Assembly: GCA_020248945.1 (NCBI GenBank)
Contig: JADCGQ010000014.1
Location: 1 to 64,000 of the forward strand
Reading direction: 5' to 3'
DNA length: 64,000 nucleotides
DNA from: Rubrivivax sp.
GTDB taxonomy: Bacteria; Pseudomonadota; Gammaproteobacteria; Burkholderiales; Burkholderiaceae_C
Made by a program: the position numbers and the translations under genes
Shown here: positions 40,187-47,495 of the stretch, piece after piece
Layout: every line of letters begins with the position of its first letter
Numbering within the stretch: the stretch's first letter is position 1
The notes under the pieces: generated by a model
What the model was told of the DNA's origin: nothing
Seen by the model: only the letters and a program-made list of their open reading frames with translations
The model's database searches: none

Positions 40187-41197
40187 TCAGACCGCATCGA
40201 AACGGATCGCCGCCAGCGTGACGGCGTTGCCACCGCGACGCCGAGCCTCGTCGAGCGCGGCGAGCGCCGCCTCGAGCAAGGCCTCCTGCGAGTGCGCGGT
40301 GTGCGGAAAGCTGGCCACGCCCACGGCGGTGGTGAAGCCGATCTCCTGGCCTTCGTGAACCACGATCTGCGTCGCGCACTTGCGGCGCAGACCTTCCATC
40401 CGGCTGTGCGCCGTGGCCAGCCCCACGCCCGACAACAGCACGGCAAAGCGGCGATCGCCCCAGCGGCACGACGCGTCCATGGCCCGCGTGCCCCCGCGCA
40501 GCAGCCGGCCCATGGCTTCGAGCACCGCACGTTCGCCAGCCGTGCCCAGCGCCCCGACCTTGGGGCTGGGTTCGTCCAGTTCGAGCAAGACCAGCGAAAA
40601 CTCGCGATGCTCCCGCTGCGACAGGTCGACCTCGCGCCGCAACTGCTCTTCGAAGTGGGCCCGGTGGTGCAGGCCCGAGGCCGGATCGCGCAACGCGAGA
40701 TCGGCCACCTCACGGCGCAGCCGCTCGTGCTCGCGCTGCTGCTGCTCGATCTGCTCCAGCGCCGAGCGCAACTGCTGATCGCGCAGGCGCGTGGTCGTGC
40801 GGTCGTGCCAGATGGCGCCCAGCTGGCGGCGGTCGGCGGTGTCGAGCACCAGGCGCATGACCTCGAAATCGTGCCGGCGCCCGCCGAACTCGAACTGGTG
40901 CTCGGCAAACAGCGCGGCACCCTGGGCCAGCGCCGTCTGCTCGGAGGCCCGCAGCGCCGCGGCGATCGAGCTGTCGAAGAGTTCGCCGTCGGTGCGGCCG
41001 ACCAGGCCGCCGGCCGCCAGCCCCAGTTGCTCGGCCAGGCCCGCGTCGGCGTGCAGGTAGCGGCCGGTTTCGAGGTCCTTCACGGTCGCCCAGGCGTCGT
41101 GCCGCGCCAGCCACAAGGGCAGCAGCAAGGCCGCTGCAGCAGCGCTGTCGGCGGCGGGGCTGGTCTTTGCGGGCGACTCGTGGAGGGTGGGCAACAT
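40187..41197 (-). CDS. PAS domain protein with a degenerate GGDEF domain
   Basis: A 336-residue cytoplasmic protein. A PAS sensor domain (about 35-140) is followed by a coiled coil (about 142-170) and a GGDEF fold (about 170-335). The active-site motif RYGGDEF is replaced by CRWGDRRF (WGDRR at 246-250), and the metal-binding DLD region reads ELDEPSPK, so diguanylate cyclase activity is unlikely. It may bind GTP or c-di-GMP or act through protein contacts. The ATG at 41197 is chosen; longer in-frame starts exist. Confidence 0.8.
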   Translation of the reverse strand: MLPTLHESPAKTSPAADSAAAAALLLPLWLARHDAWATVKDLETGRYLHADAGLAEQLGLAAGGLVGRTDGELFDSSIAAALRASEQTALAQGAALFAEHQFEFGGRRHDFEVMRLVLDTADRRQLGAIWHDRTTTRLRDQQLRSALEQIEQQQREHERLRREVADLALRDPASGLHHRAHFEEQLRREVDLSQREHREFSLVLLELDEPSPKVGALGTAGERAVLEAMGRLLRGGTRAMDASCRWGDRRFAVLLSGVGLATAHSRMEGLRRKCATQIVVHEGQEIGFTTAVGVASFPHTAHSQEALLEAALAALDEARRRGGNAVTLAAIRFDAV

Positions 41198-41418
41198 GCG
41201 GCGTTCCGGTCGAAGGGGGCGGCGGCGGCTTGCCAGCGCCCCGACGGGCGGCGCGTGCCCCATCTTGGTGGGCCACGCCGGGCCCCGCAAGGGGCTCGCG
41301 CATTGTGTCCCCTAGCTTGTGGACCTCAAGGCCCGAAACTGAGGGGCAATCGACCGCCAGACCTCGTCGGGCCCGCAACTTGCGAAGCCCGATGAGGAGA
41401 CAACTCGGGCGTCAGGCC

Positions 41419-42183
41419 ATGGCCATCGAACGCGAACATGACGAGTCCGGCGCGCTGAGCCTGCCGGGCGAAGGACCGCTCATCGTGCTGCCCGACGCCG
41501 CGGTAACGGCGTCGCCCCGGCTCGCCAGGACGATCGCAGGCCCGGCCCTCGTGCCATGGCTGGCGCTCTGGCTGGCCCGCGAAGGGCTCTCGGTGCTGGT
41601 GCACGGCCCCGGCGCCAGCCAGGGCGGCGGCGGCGCGGCCGAGGTGCTGCACAGCCTGGGCATCTGCCCCGCCAGCGACGCTGGCCACGTCACCGACCGC
41701 TGGGCTCGGCGCGAACCTGCCGTCGTCGCAACCTCGGCCCTGGCTGCTGGCCGGCTGCCCGCGGGCGTGCAATGGCAACTCATGGCGCCCCAGGGCCTGC
41801 GCCCCTGCCTGCGTGTGCTGCCCTGCAACGCCCCGGGCAGCGCGCGCAGCGCGGCAGACTGGGCCGCCCGCAGCGGCGCGGCCGTCCTGCTGCTGGTGGG
41901 AGCGCCGATCACCGATCCGCACCACGGCCCCCAGGCCGAGGTCTGGATCGGCGGCCAGTTCCGCGCCGACCTGGCCGCCCCCGCCCCTGACGAATCCCCG
42001 GCCGGATGGACACCCCTGCCGCACGACACCGGCGCCGCCGCCACCGCGCTGTTCGTGCAGGAACTGCTGTCGGGCGTGCGTCCGACGCCGCAGCCGCTGC
42101 GCCGGCTGGCGGGGCTGGTCGAGCGCACGGCCTGGGCCACCGTCACGCCGAGCGATGCCCACGCGCCGGTTTCCTGCCTATAA
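41419..42183 (+). CDS. Short TrpD2/YbiB-like phosphoribosyltransferase-fold protein
   Basis: A 254-residue protein (263 if the ATG at 41392 is used). The segment GPALVPWLALWLAREGLSVL followed by VHGPG resembles the nucleoside-phosphoribosyltransferase fold of the DNA-binding TrpD2/YbiB proteins, with matching later segments. The N-terminal helical domain that these proteins normally carry is missing and the phosphate-binding glycine loop is not clear, so catalysis is doubtful. It is divergent from the PAS-GGDEF gene, and the rpsU promoter overlaps its end. Assignment is by eye and tentative. Confidence 0.5.
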   Translation: MAIEREHDESGALSLPGEGPLIVLPDAAVTASPRLARTIAGPALVPWLALWLAREGLSVLVHGPGASQGGGGAAEVLHSLGICPASDAGHVTDRWARREPAVVATSALAAGRLPAGVQWQLMAPQGLRPCLRVLPCNAPGSARSAADWAARSGAAVLLLVGAPITDPHHGPQAEVWIGGQFRADLAAPAPDESPAGWTPLPHDTGAAATALFVQELLSGVRPTPQPLRRLAGLVERTAWATVTPSDAHAPVSCL

Positions 42184-42184
42184 T
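42179..42184 (+). promoter_or_regulatory. -10 box of rpsU with shared initiation element
   Basis: TATAAT, a perfect -10, is followed by CGCGGGCTTTGCCGG. It overlaps the last codons of the upstream gene. The stretch ATAATCGCGGGCTTT is identical to that before rpsO. The -35 region (TGCCCA at 17 bp) is poor. It predicts a leader of about 120 nt before rpsU. Confidence 0.65.
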
Positions 42185-42309
42185 CGCGGGCTTTGCCGGA
42201 TTCCGGCGAGCCTTGTCGGGTGGCGGTTTGCGCCGTGTCACCCTCCCGATCCTTCACGCATCATCCGATTGCGAACACCCGGGCCTTTGCGAGAGCAGCC
42301 CCGCAACCC

Positions 42310-42522
42310 ATGACCACGATCCGCGTCAAAGAGAACGAACCTTTCGATGTCGCCCTGCGCCGCTTCAAGCGCACCATCGAGAAGATCGGCCTGCTGACCG
42401 AGCTGCGCGCCCGCGAGTTCTACGAAAAGCCGACGTCCGAGCGCAAGCGCAAGAAGGCGGCCGCCGTGAAGCGCCACTTCAAGCGCGTGCGCAGCATGCA
42501 GCTGCCCAAGAAGATGTACTGA
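42310..42522 (+). CDS. rpsU: 30S ribosomal protein S21
   Basis: A 70-residue protein needed for translation initiation. [20 protein letters not shown] opens it, and the strongly basic C-terminal half ([16 protein letters not shown]) is typical. No Shine-Dalgarno is visible upstream. It precedes yqeY, a frequent order; dnaG and rpoD do not follow here. Confidence 0.95.
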   Translation: MTTIRVKENEPFDVALRRFKRTIEKIGLLTELRAREFYEKPTSERKRKKAAAVKRHFKRVRSMQLPKKMY

Positions 42523-42564
42523 TGCCGCTGCCGGCACCCGCCGGCGCCGGTATCGATACCGAGC

Positions 42565-42596
42565 CAAGCCCGCGCGGAACGTCCGTGGCGGGCTTG
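42565..42596 (+). terminator. Hairpin terminator after rpsU
   Basis: A perfect 9-bp stem (CAAGCCCGC at 42565-42573 with GCGGGCTTG at 42588-42596) lies 43 nt after the rpsU stop and is followed by TCTCGTT, a poor T run. It probably reduces readthrough into yqeY. A separate 12-bp palindrome GGTATCGATACC lies just before it at 42549-42560. Confidence 0.5.
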
Positions 42597-42628
42597 TCTC
42601 GTTGGACAATCTCGAAGAGCCCACCGAC

Positions 42629-43078
42629 ATGAGCACGCTGAAGGACCGCATCCAGGACGACATGAAGGCCGCCATGCGCGCCAAGGACGCCGACCGCCTG
42701 TCGACGATCCGCATGCTGCTGGCCGCGATGAAGCAGCGCGAGGTCGACGAACGCATCGTGCTCGACGACGCTGCGGTGGTCGGCATCGTCGACAAGCTGA
42801 TCAAGCAGCGCCGCGACAGCATCGCCGCCTTCGAGCAGGCCGCACGGGCCGATCTGGTGGCCAAGGAGGCCGCTGAGGTGACGGTGCTGCAGGCCTACCT
42901 GCCGGCGCGGCTGTCGGCCGAGGAGGTTGCTGCGGCCGTGGCTGCGCTGGTGGCCGAACTCGGCGCCAGCGGCCCGGGCGACATGGGCCGCGTGATGGCC
43001 GCAGCCAAGACCCGCCTGGCCGGCAACGCCGAGATGGCGCAGGTCTCGGCGGCCGTCAAGGCCGCACTGAGCCGCTGA
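42629..43078 (+). CDS. GatB/YqeY domain-containing protein
   Basis: A 149-residue stand-alone protein with the helical tail domain of the tRNA amidotransferase subunit GatB. MSTLKDRIQDDMKAAMRAKD and YLPARLSAEEV are family hallmarks. The start at 42629 gives the normal N-terminus. YqeY proteins are commonly encoded after rpsU; a tRNA-related role is suspected in the family but not established. Confidence 0.92.
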   Translation: MSTLKDRIQDDMKAAMRAKDADRLSTIRMLLAAMKQREVDERIVLDDAAVVGIVDKLIKQRRDSIAAFEQAARADLVAKEAAEVTVLQAYLPARLSAEEVAAAVAALVAELGASGPGDMGRVMAAAKTRLAGNAEMAQVSAAVKAALSR

Positions 43079-43103
43079 AGCACGGACGCGAGAACGCACC
43101 GCC

Positions 43104-43466
43104 ATGAGCGCCACGCCCCATCTCAGTGCAGCCAGCCTGCGCGCCATCGCCGCCGATGTGTGCGTGGCCGGGCAACTCAGCCCGGCGGCCATGGCCGAAG
43201 CCGCCGCCGCCGGCTTCAGGAGCGTCGTCAACAACCGCCCCGATCACGAACATGGCCCCGGTCAGCCCAGCAGTGCCGACATCGAAGCCGCCGCCCGTGC
43301 GGCCGGCCTCGAGTACCGGCATCTGCCGGTCGACGGCGGCTGGCAATCGCCGGAGCAGATCGCGGCGTTCGCCGTGCTGCTGGCCGAACTGCCTCGCCCC
43401 TTGCTGGCCTTCTGCCGCTCGGGCGCGCGCTCGACCCGGCTGTACACCGCCGCCCAGACGCTCTAG
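43104..43466 (+). CDS. DUF442/TIGR01244 family phosphatase-like protein
   Basis: A 120-residue protein with a small dual-specificity-phosphatase-like fold. VVNNRPDHE (about 41-49) and the active loop CRSGARS (Cys104 to Arg109) match the family, whose members occur alone or fused to sulfide-oxidising or beta-lactamase-fold domains. It is 25 nt after yqeY and may be co-transcribed. Substrate is unknown. Confidence 0.85.
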   Translation: MSATPHLSAASLRAIAADVCVAGQLSPAAMAEAAAAGFRSVVNNRPDHEHGPGQPSSADIEAAARAAGLEYRHLPVDGGWQSPEQIAAFAVLLAELPRPLLAFCRSGARSTRLYTAAQTL

Positions 43467-43536
43467 CCGCGTCACGGCCCGTCGCGGCTTGCCCGTTCAG
43501 CGGGTTTTCAGGGCCTGCTCGCATCATCTGCGTTCC

Positions 43537-43542
43537 TAGAAT
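43537..43542 (+). promoter_or_regulatory. Putative -10 box of the TRAP operon
   Basis: TAGAAT preceded by CC, 63 nt before the dctQ start codon, in the gap after the DUF442 gene. It matches the recurring CTAGAAT -10 of this window; no convincing -35 was found. Confidence 0.4.
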
Positions 43543-43604
43543 CACCGACCCTGCGCCGTGCTGCGCGCAGGGCGGCCATTACTCGAAGAGACGGAGACGC
43601 AAGC

Positions 43605-44261
43605 GTGGGCGGACTGCTGAAGATTTCGGGGCTCGTCGACACACTCAACGAGTGGATCGGCAAACTCATCATGTGGTTGATCCTGGCCGCGGTGCTCATC
43701 AGCACCGGCAACGCGGTCATGCGCAAGGCCTTCGACATCGGCTCGAACGCCTATCTCGAGATCCAGTGGTACCTGTTCGCGGCCGTGTTCATGCTGGGCT
43801 CGGGCTATGTGTTCCTGAAGAACGCCCACGTGCGCATCGACTTCATCAGCACCAAGCTGAGCAAGCGCACGAACACCATCATCGACATCCTGGGCATCGT
43901 GCTGTTCACGATTCCGCTGTCGATCATCCTGATCAACCTGTCGTGGCCGGTGTTCGAACGCGCCTGGACCTCGGGCGAGATGAGCCAGAACGCCGGCGGG
44001 CTGATCCGCTGGCCGGTGATGCTGCTCATCCCGCTGGGCTTTTCCTTGCTGGCGCTGCAAGCGGCCTCGGAACTGATCAAGCGCGTGGCGTTCCTGACCG
44101 GCCACCGCGCCGAGCCGTTCAGCGTCGAGCAAGACAAGAGCGACGAGGAACTGCTGGCCGAAGAACTCGCAGCGAAGGCCGGCATCGATGTGTCGGACGT
44201 CGACCGCGTGCCGCCCACCACCCAAAATCAACCCGCTGCCGGCCGCGACGGGAAGGCCTGA
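43605..44261 (+). CDS. TRAP transporter small membrane subunit (DctQ type)
   Basis: A 218-residue inner-membrane protein with four helices (about 18-38, 52-70, 90-112, 130-155). The conserved HVRIDFISTKLS follows the second helix. The C-terminal 50 residues are acidic and soluble. The start is GTG at 43605 with an upstream GGAGA. It is followed by the large subunit after 3 nt. Confidence 0.92.
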   Translation: MGGLLKISGLVDTLNEWIGKLIMWLILAAVLISTGNAVMRKAFDIGSNAYLEIQWYLFAAVFMLGSGYVFLKNAHVRIDFISTKLSKRTNTIIDILGIVLFTIPLSIILINLSWPVFERAWTSGEMSQNAGGLIRWPVMLLIPLGFSLLALQAASELIKRVAFLTGHRAEPFSVEQDKSDEELLAEELAAKAGIDVSDVDRVPPTTQNQPAAGRDGKA

Positions 44262-44264
44262 ACC

Positions 44265-46040
44265 ATGACCGCCTTCATCGCCCAGAACTTCGTCCCGCTG
44301 ATGTTTGCGGGCCTGCTGTGCTTCCTGCTCACCGGCATCCCGGTGGCCTTCGGCCTGGCGGCCACCGGGCTGCTGTTCGGCTTCGTCGGCATGGAAGTCG
44401 GCCTCTTCGACACCAACCTCTTCGGCGCCCTGCCCCTGCGCGTGTTCGGCATCATGCAGAACGACACGCTGCTGGCGATTCCGTTCTTCACGCTGATGGG
44501 CATCATCCTCGAGCGATCCGGCATGGCCGAGGATCTGCTCGAGACCGTGGGCCAGGTGTTCGGCCCGCTGCGCGGCGGCCTCGCCGTGGCCGTGGTGCTG
44601 GTGGGCGCGCTGCTCGCGGCGACCACGGGCGTGGTGGCGGCGGCCGTCATCTCGATGGGCCTGATCTCGCTGCCCATCATGCTGCGCTACGGCTACAACC
44701 GCACCATCGCCACCGGCGTCATCACCGCCAGCGGCACGCTGGCGCAAGCGATACCGCCGTCGCTGGTGCTCATCGTGCTGGCCGACCAATTGGGCCGTTC
44801 CGTCGGCGACATGTACGCCGGCGCGCTGATCCCGGGCCTCATGCTGGTGGGCCTGTACCTGCTGTTCATCATGGCGGTGGCCTTCATCAAGCCCAAGTGG
44901 GTGCCGGCCCTGCCGGCCGAGGCGCGCATCTACCGTGAGAGCACCGGCGCCTCGGGCCATCGTTCGCTGTTGCTGCTGCTGGTGGTGTGCGCCGCGGCCG
45001 GGTGGGGCTGGAGCCAGGTGCACGAGCAGATGATCAACGGCTGGATCGGCCGCACCACGCCGGCGCCGGGCGACGAGACGCTGATCCTGTCGCTGACCAT
45101 CTCGTCGTTCCTGGCGCTGGCGCTGGCGCTGGCCAATCGCGTGCTGCGCTTTGGCCTGCTGTCCAAGCTGGCCGAGCAGGTCACCTTCGTGCTGATCCCG
45201 CCGCTGGTGCTGATCTTCCTGGTGCTGGGCACCATCTTCCTCGGCGTGGCCACGCCCACCGAGGGCGGCGCGATGGGCGCCGTGGGCGCGCTGATCATGG
45301 CGGTGGCGCGGCGGCGGCTGAACTTCAAGACGCTGAAGCAGGCGCTCGACAGCACGGCCAAGCTGAGCGTCTTCGTGATGTTCATCCTGATCGGCTCGAC
45401 CGTCTTCAGCTTCACGTTCAACGCCGCCGACGGCCACTTCTGGGTGGAGCACCTGTTCGACAAGCTGCCCGGTGGCCAACTCGGCTTCCTGCTGGTGGTG
45501 AACCTGCTGGTGTTCATCCTCGGCATGTTCATCGACTTCTTCGAGATCGCGTTCATCGTGGTGCCCATCCTGGCGCCCGTGGCCGACAAGATGGGCATCG
45601 ACCTCATCTGGTTCGGCGTCATCCTGGCGATGAACCTGCAGACCTCGTTCCTTACGCCGCCCTTCGGCTTTGCCCTCTTCTACCTGCGCAGCGTGGCGGC
45701 CAAGAAGGACTACAACGACCGCGTCACCGGCGAGCGCATCCCGGCCGTCACGACAGCGCAGATCTACAAGGGCTCGATCGCCTTCATCATCCTGCAGCTC
45801 ATCATGGTGGCGGTCGTGATCGCGTACCCCGAGCTGGTATCGGGTGGGATCGCCAAGACCGAGGTGATCGACGCCGAGAAGGCGCTGCAAGATGCCGCGC
45901 CACCGCCCATGGAGGATTCTGCCGACCCCGCGGCCGATGCCGCCAGCGAGCCGGGCGAAGGCGAAGCCGCCGAGCAGGACCCGGCCAAGTTGCTCGAGGC
46001 AGAAATGAAGAAGGATGCCGCCGCGGGCAAGAAACCCTGA
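44265..46040 (+). CDS. TRAP transporter large membrane subunit (DctM type)
   Basis: A 591-residue ion-coupled transport subunit with about 12-14 helices. Typical stretches are GIPVAFGLAATGLLFGFVG near the start and LGVATPTEGGAMGAVGAL in the second half. It is longer than the usual about 430 residues because of an extra segment in the middle (about 215-310) and an acidic Ala/Glu-rich tail of about 60 residues. It should import an organic acid with Na+ or H+, using the binding protein encoded at 46152-47234. Confidence 0.93.
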   Translation: MTAFIAQNFVPLMFAGLLCFLLTGIPVAFGLAATGLLFGFVGMEVGLFDTNLFGALPLRVFGIMQNDTLLAIPFFTLMGIILERSGMAEDLLETVGQVFGPLRGGLAVAVVLVGALLAATTGVVAAAVISMGLISLPIMLRYGYNRTIATGVITASGTLAQAIPPSLVLIVLADQLGRSVGDMYAGALIPGLMLVGLYLLFIMAVAFIKPKWVPALPAEARIYRESTGASGHRSLLLLLVVCAAAGWGWSQVHEQMINGWIGRTTPAPGDETLILSLTISSFLALALALANRVLRFGLLSKLAEQVTFVLIPPLVLIFLVLGTIFLGVATPTEGGAMGAVGALIMAVARRRLNFKTLKQALDSTAKLSVFVMFILIGSTVFSFTFNAADGHFWVEHLFDKLPGGQLGFLLVVNLLVFILGMFIDFFEIAFIVVPILAPVADKMGIDLIWFGVILAMNLQTSFLTPPFGFALFYLRSVAAKKDYNDRVTGERIPAVTTAQIYKGSIAFIILQLIMVAVVIAYPELVSGGIAKTEVIDAEKALQDAAPPPMEDSADPAADAASEPGEGEAAEQDPAKLLEAEMKKDAAAGKKP

Positions 46041-46084
46041 GGCCCGAGCCGGGGCGCCACGGCCCCGGCTTCTCGACAAAGCAA

Positions 46085-46114
46085 AGGGCCCCGCACTGCG
46101 GGGCCCTCTTCTTT
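46085..46114. terminator. Bidirectional intrinsic terminator
   Basis: An 11-bp perfect stem AGGGCCCCGCA/TGCGGGGCCCT (46085-46095 with 46097-46107; the tip unpairs to form the loop) is followed on the plus strand by CTTCTTT and on the minus strand by TTGCTTT. It sits between the convergent dctM and dctP genes and serves both. Confidence 0.85.
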
Positions 46115-46151
46115 GCGGTGACCTGGCGCCGCGGTCAGCGGCGCTGCGGCA

Positions 46152-47234
46152 TCACAGCTTGGCGGTCTGCATGAAGTTGTCGAAACGCGCCTCGGTGAAG
46201 CGGAACCACTGGTTGGCTTCGCGGCGGTAGTTGCTGTAGTCGTCGTAGATCTTCTTCCACGCCGGGTTCGACGCGCTCAGCTCGCTGTACAGCGCCATGG
46301 CTTCCTTGAAGGCCGCGTCCATGATGGGCTTGGGCATGGCCACGAGCTTGGTCTTGTTGCCCAGCAGCTGCTTCAGCGCTGCGGGGTTGCGGTAGTCGTA
46401 CTTGGCCTGCATCTCGGTATGGGCAAAGGCCGCAGCGCCTTCGATGATGGCCTTGTACTCGGCGCTCAGGCCGTCGAAGGCCTTCTGGTTGACGTACAGG
46501 TCGAGCTGCGGGCCACCTTCCCACCAGCCCGGGTAGTGGTAGAACGGGGCGACCTTGAAGAAGCCCAGCTTCTGGTCGTCGTACGGGCCCACCCACTCGG
46601 CGGCGTCGATCGTGCCCTTCTCCAGCGCCTGGTAGATCTCGCCACCGGGGATGTTCTGCGAGACGGTCCCGAGGCGCCCGGTCACCTTGCCGGCGAAGCC
46701 GCCGACGCGGAACTTCAGGCCCTTCATGTCGGCAACGGTCTTGAGTTCCTTGCGGTACCAGCCGCCCATCTGCGCGCCGGTGTTGCCCATCGGGAAGCTG
46801 GTGAAGCCGTAGTTCGAATAGAACTCGCGCATCAGCTTCAGGCCGTTGCCGTCGTACTGCCAGGCCGTCATCTGGCGGCTGTTCAGGCCGAAGGGGATGG
46901 CGCAGCCCAGCGCGAAGGCGTCGTTCTTGCCGAAGTAGTAGTACGGGGCGGTGTGGCCCATCTCGACCGTGCCGCTCTGCACGGCATCGACGAGGCCAGG
47001 CATCGGCACGAGTTCACCGGCGGCGTGCACCGAGATCTCGAACTTGCCACCGGTCATCTCGCGGACCTTCTTGGAGAAGGTTTCGGCCGCGCCGTAGATG
47101 GTGTCCAGCGCCTTCGGGAAACCCGAGGTCAGGCGCCAGCGCAGGTTGGCCTGGGCGTGCACGATGGCCGGTGCCGTGCCGGCGGCCAGCACCCCGGCCA
47201 GGCCCGCGTTGCGAACGAACAAACGACGTTCCAT
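46152..47234 (-). CDS. TRAP transporter substrate-binding protein (TakP-like)
   Basis: A 360-residue periplasmic binding protein. The N-terminus MERRLFVRNAGLAGVLAAGTA followed by PAIVHAQ is a twin-arginine-type signal peptide (cut after about 28). The motif AEWVGPYDDQKLGF is typical of the TakP/lactate-binding branch, so 2-oxo or hydroxy acids are likely ligands. The ATG at 47234 is preferred because GAGGAG (complement of 47244-47249) lies 9 nt before it. It is convergent with its presumed membrane partners, so the operon is split. Confidence 0.9.
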   Translation of the reverse strand: MERRLFVRNAGLAGVLAAGTAPAIVHAQANLRWRLTSGFPKALDTIYGAAETFSKKVREMTGGKFEISVHAAGELVPMPGLVDAVQSGTVEMGHTAPYYYFGKNDAFALGCAIPFGLNSRQMTAWQYDGNGLKLMREFYSNYGFTSFPMGNTGAQMGGWYRKELKTVADMKGLKFRVGGFAGKVTGRLGTVSQNIPGGEIYQALEKGTIDAAEWVGPYDDQKLGFFKVAPFYHYPGWWEGGPQLDLYVNQKAFDGLSAEYKAIIEGAAAFAHTEMQAKYDYRNPAALKQLLGNKTKLVAMPKPIMDAAFKEAMALYSELSASNPAWKKIYDDYSNYRREANQWFRFTEARFDNFMQTAKL

Positions 47235-47301
47235 GATGATCATCTCCTCAGTGTCGATCAGGTGATTCCGGGCACGCAAAAGTGCCTGGGCAAACGGCGA
47301 A

Positions 47302-47307
47302 ATTCTA
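47302..47307 (-). promoter_or_regulatory. Putative -10 box of the TRAP binding-protein gene
   Basis: TAGAAT on the minus strand, preceded by CC, 68 nt before the start codon; same recurring form as before dctQ, so both parts of the transporter may be expressed from similar promoters. The -35 is weak. Confidence 0.4.
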
Positions 47308-47372
47308 GGTATCGACCATGCAGCGTCTGGGGGGGTTTTCCCGCTTCGGCACACACGCCCGAGCCCGCGCTC

Positions 47373-47415
47373 GCGCCGGCAGCGCCGGCAGCGCCGGCAG
47401 CGCCGGCAGCGCCGA
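47373..47415. repeat. 9-bp tandem repeat
   Basis: Four exact copies of GCGCCGGCA plus a partial fifth fill this stretch of the non-coding gap between pmbA and the TRAP binding-protein gene. Each copy is partly self-complementary (GCCGGC). It lies upstream of the dctP -10 box. Copy number could vary between strains by slippage. Confidence 0.85.
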
Positions 47416-47495
47416 GTGTCAGGGGCCGAAACTGAATCGACGCTGAGTTGAGGGCAAACACCGAGGCCGCGGCGCCACGGCCGCCGGCGCGGCGC

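Noticed and set aside
43480..43520. Short stem CCCG/CGGG followed by TTTT after the DUF442 gene
   Set aside because: A 4-bp stem is too weak to call a terminator.
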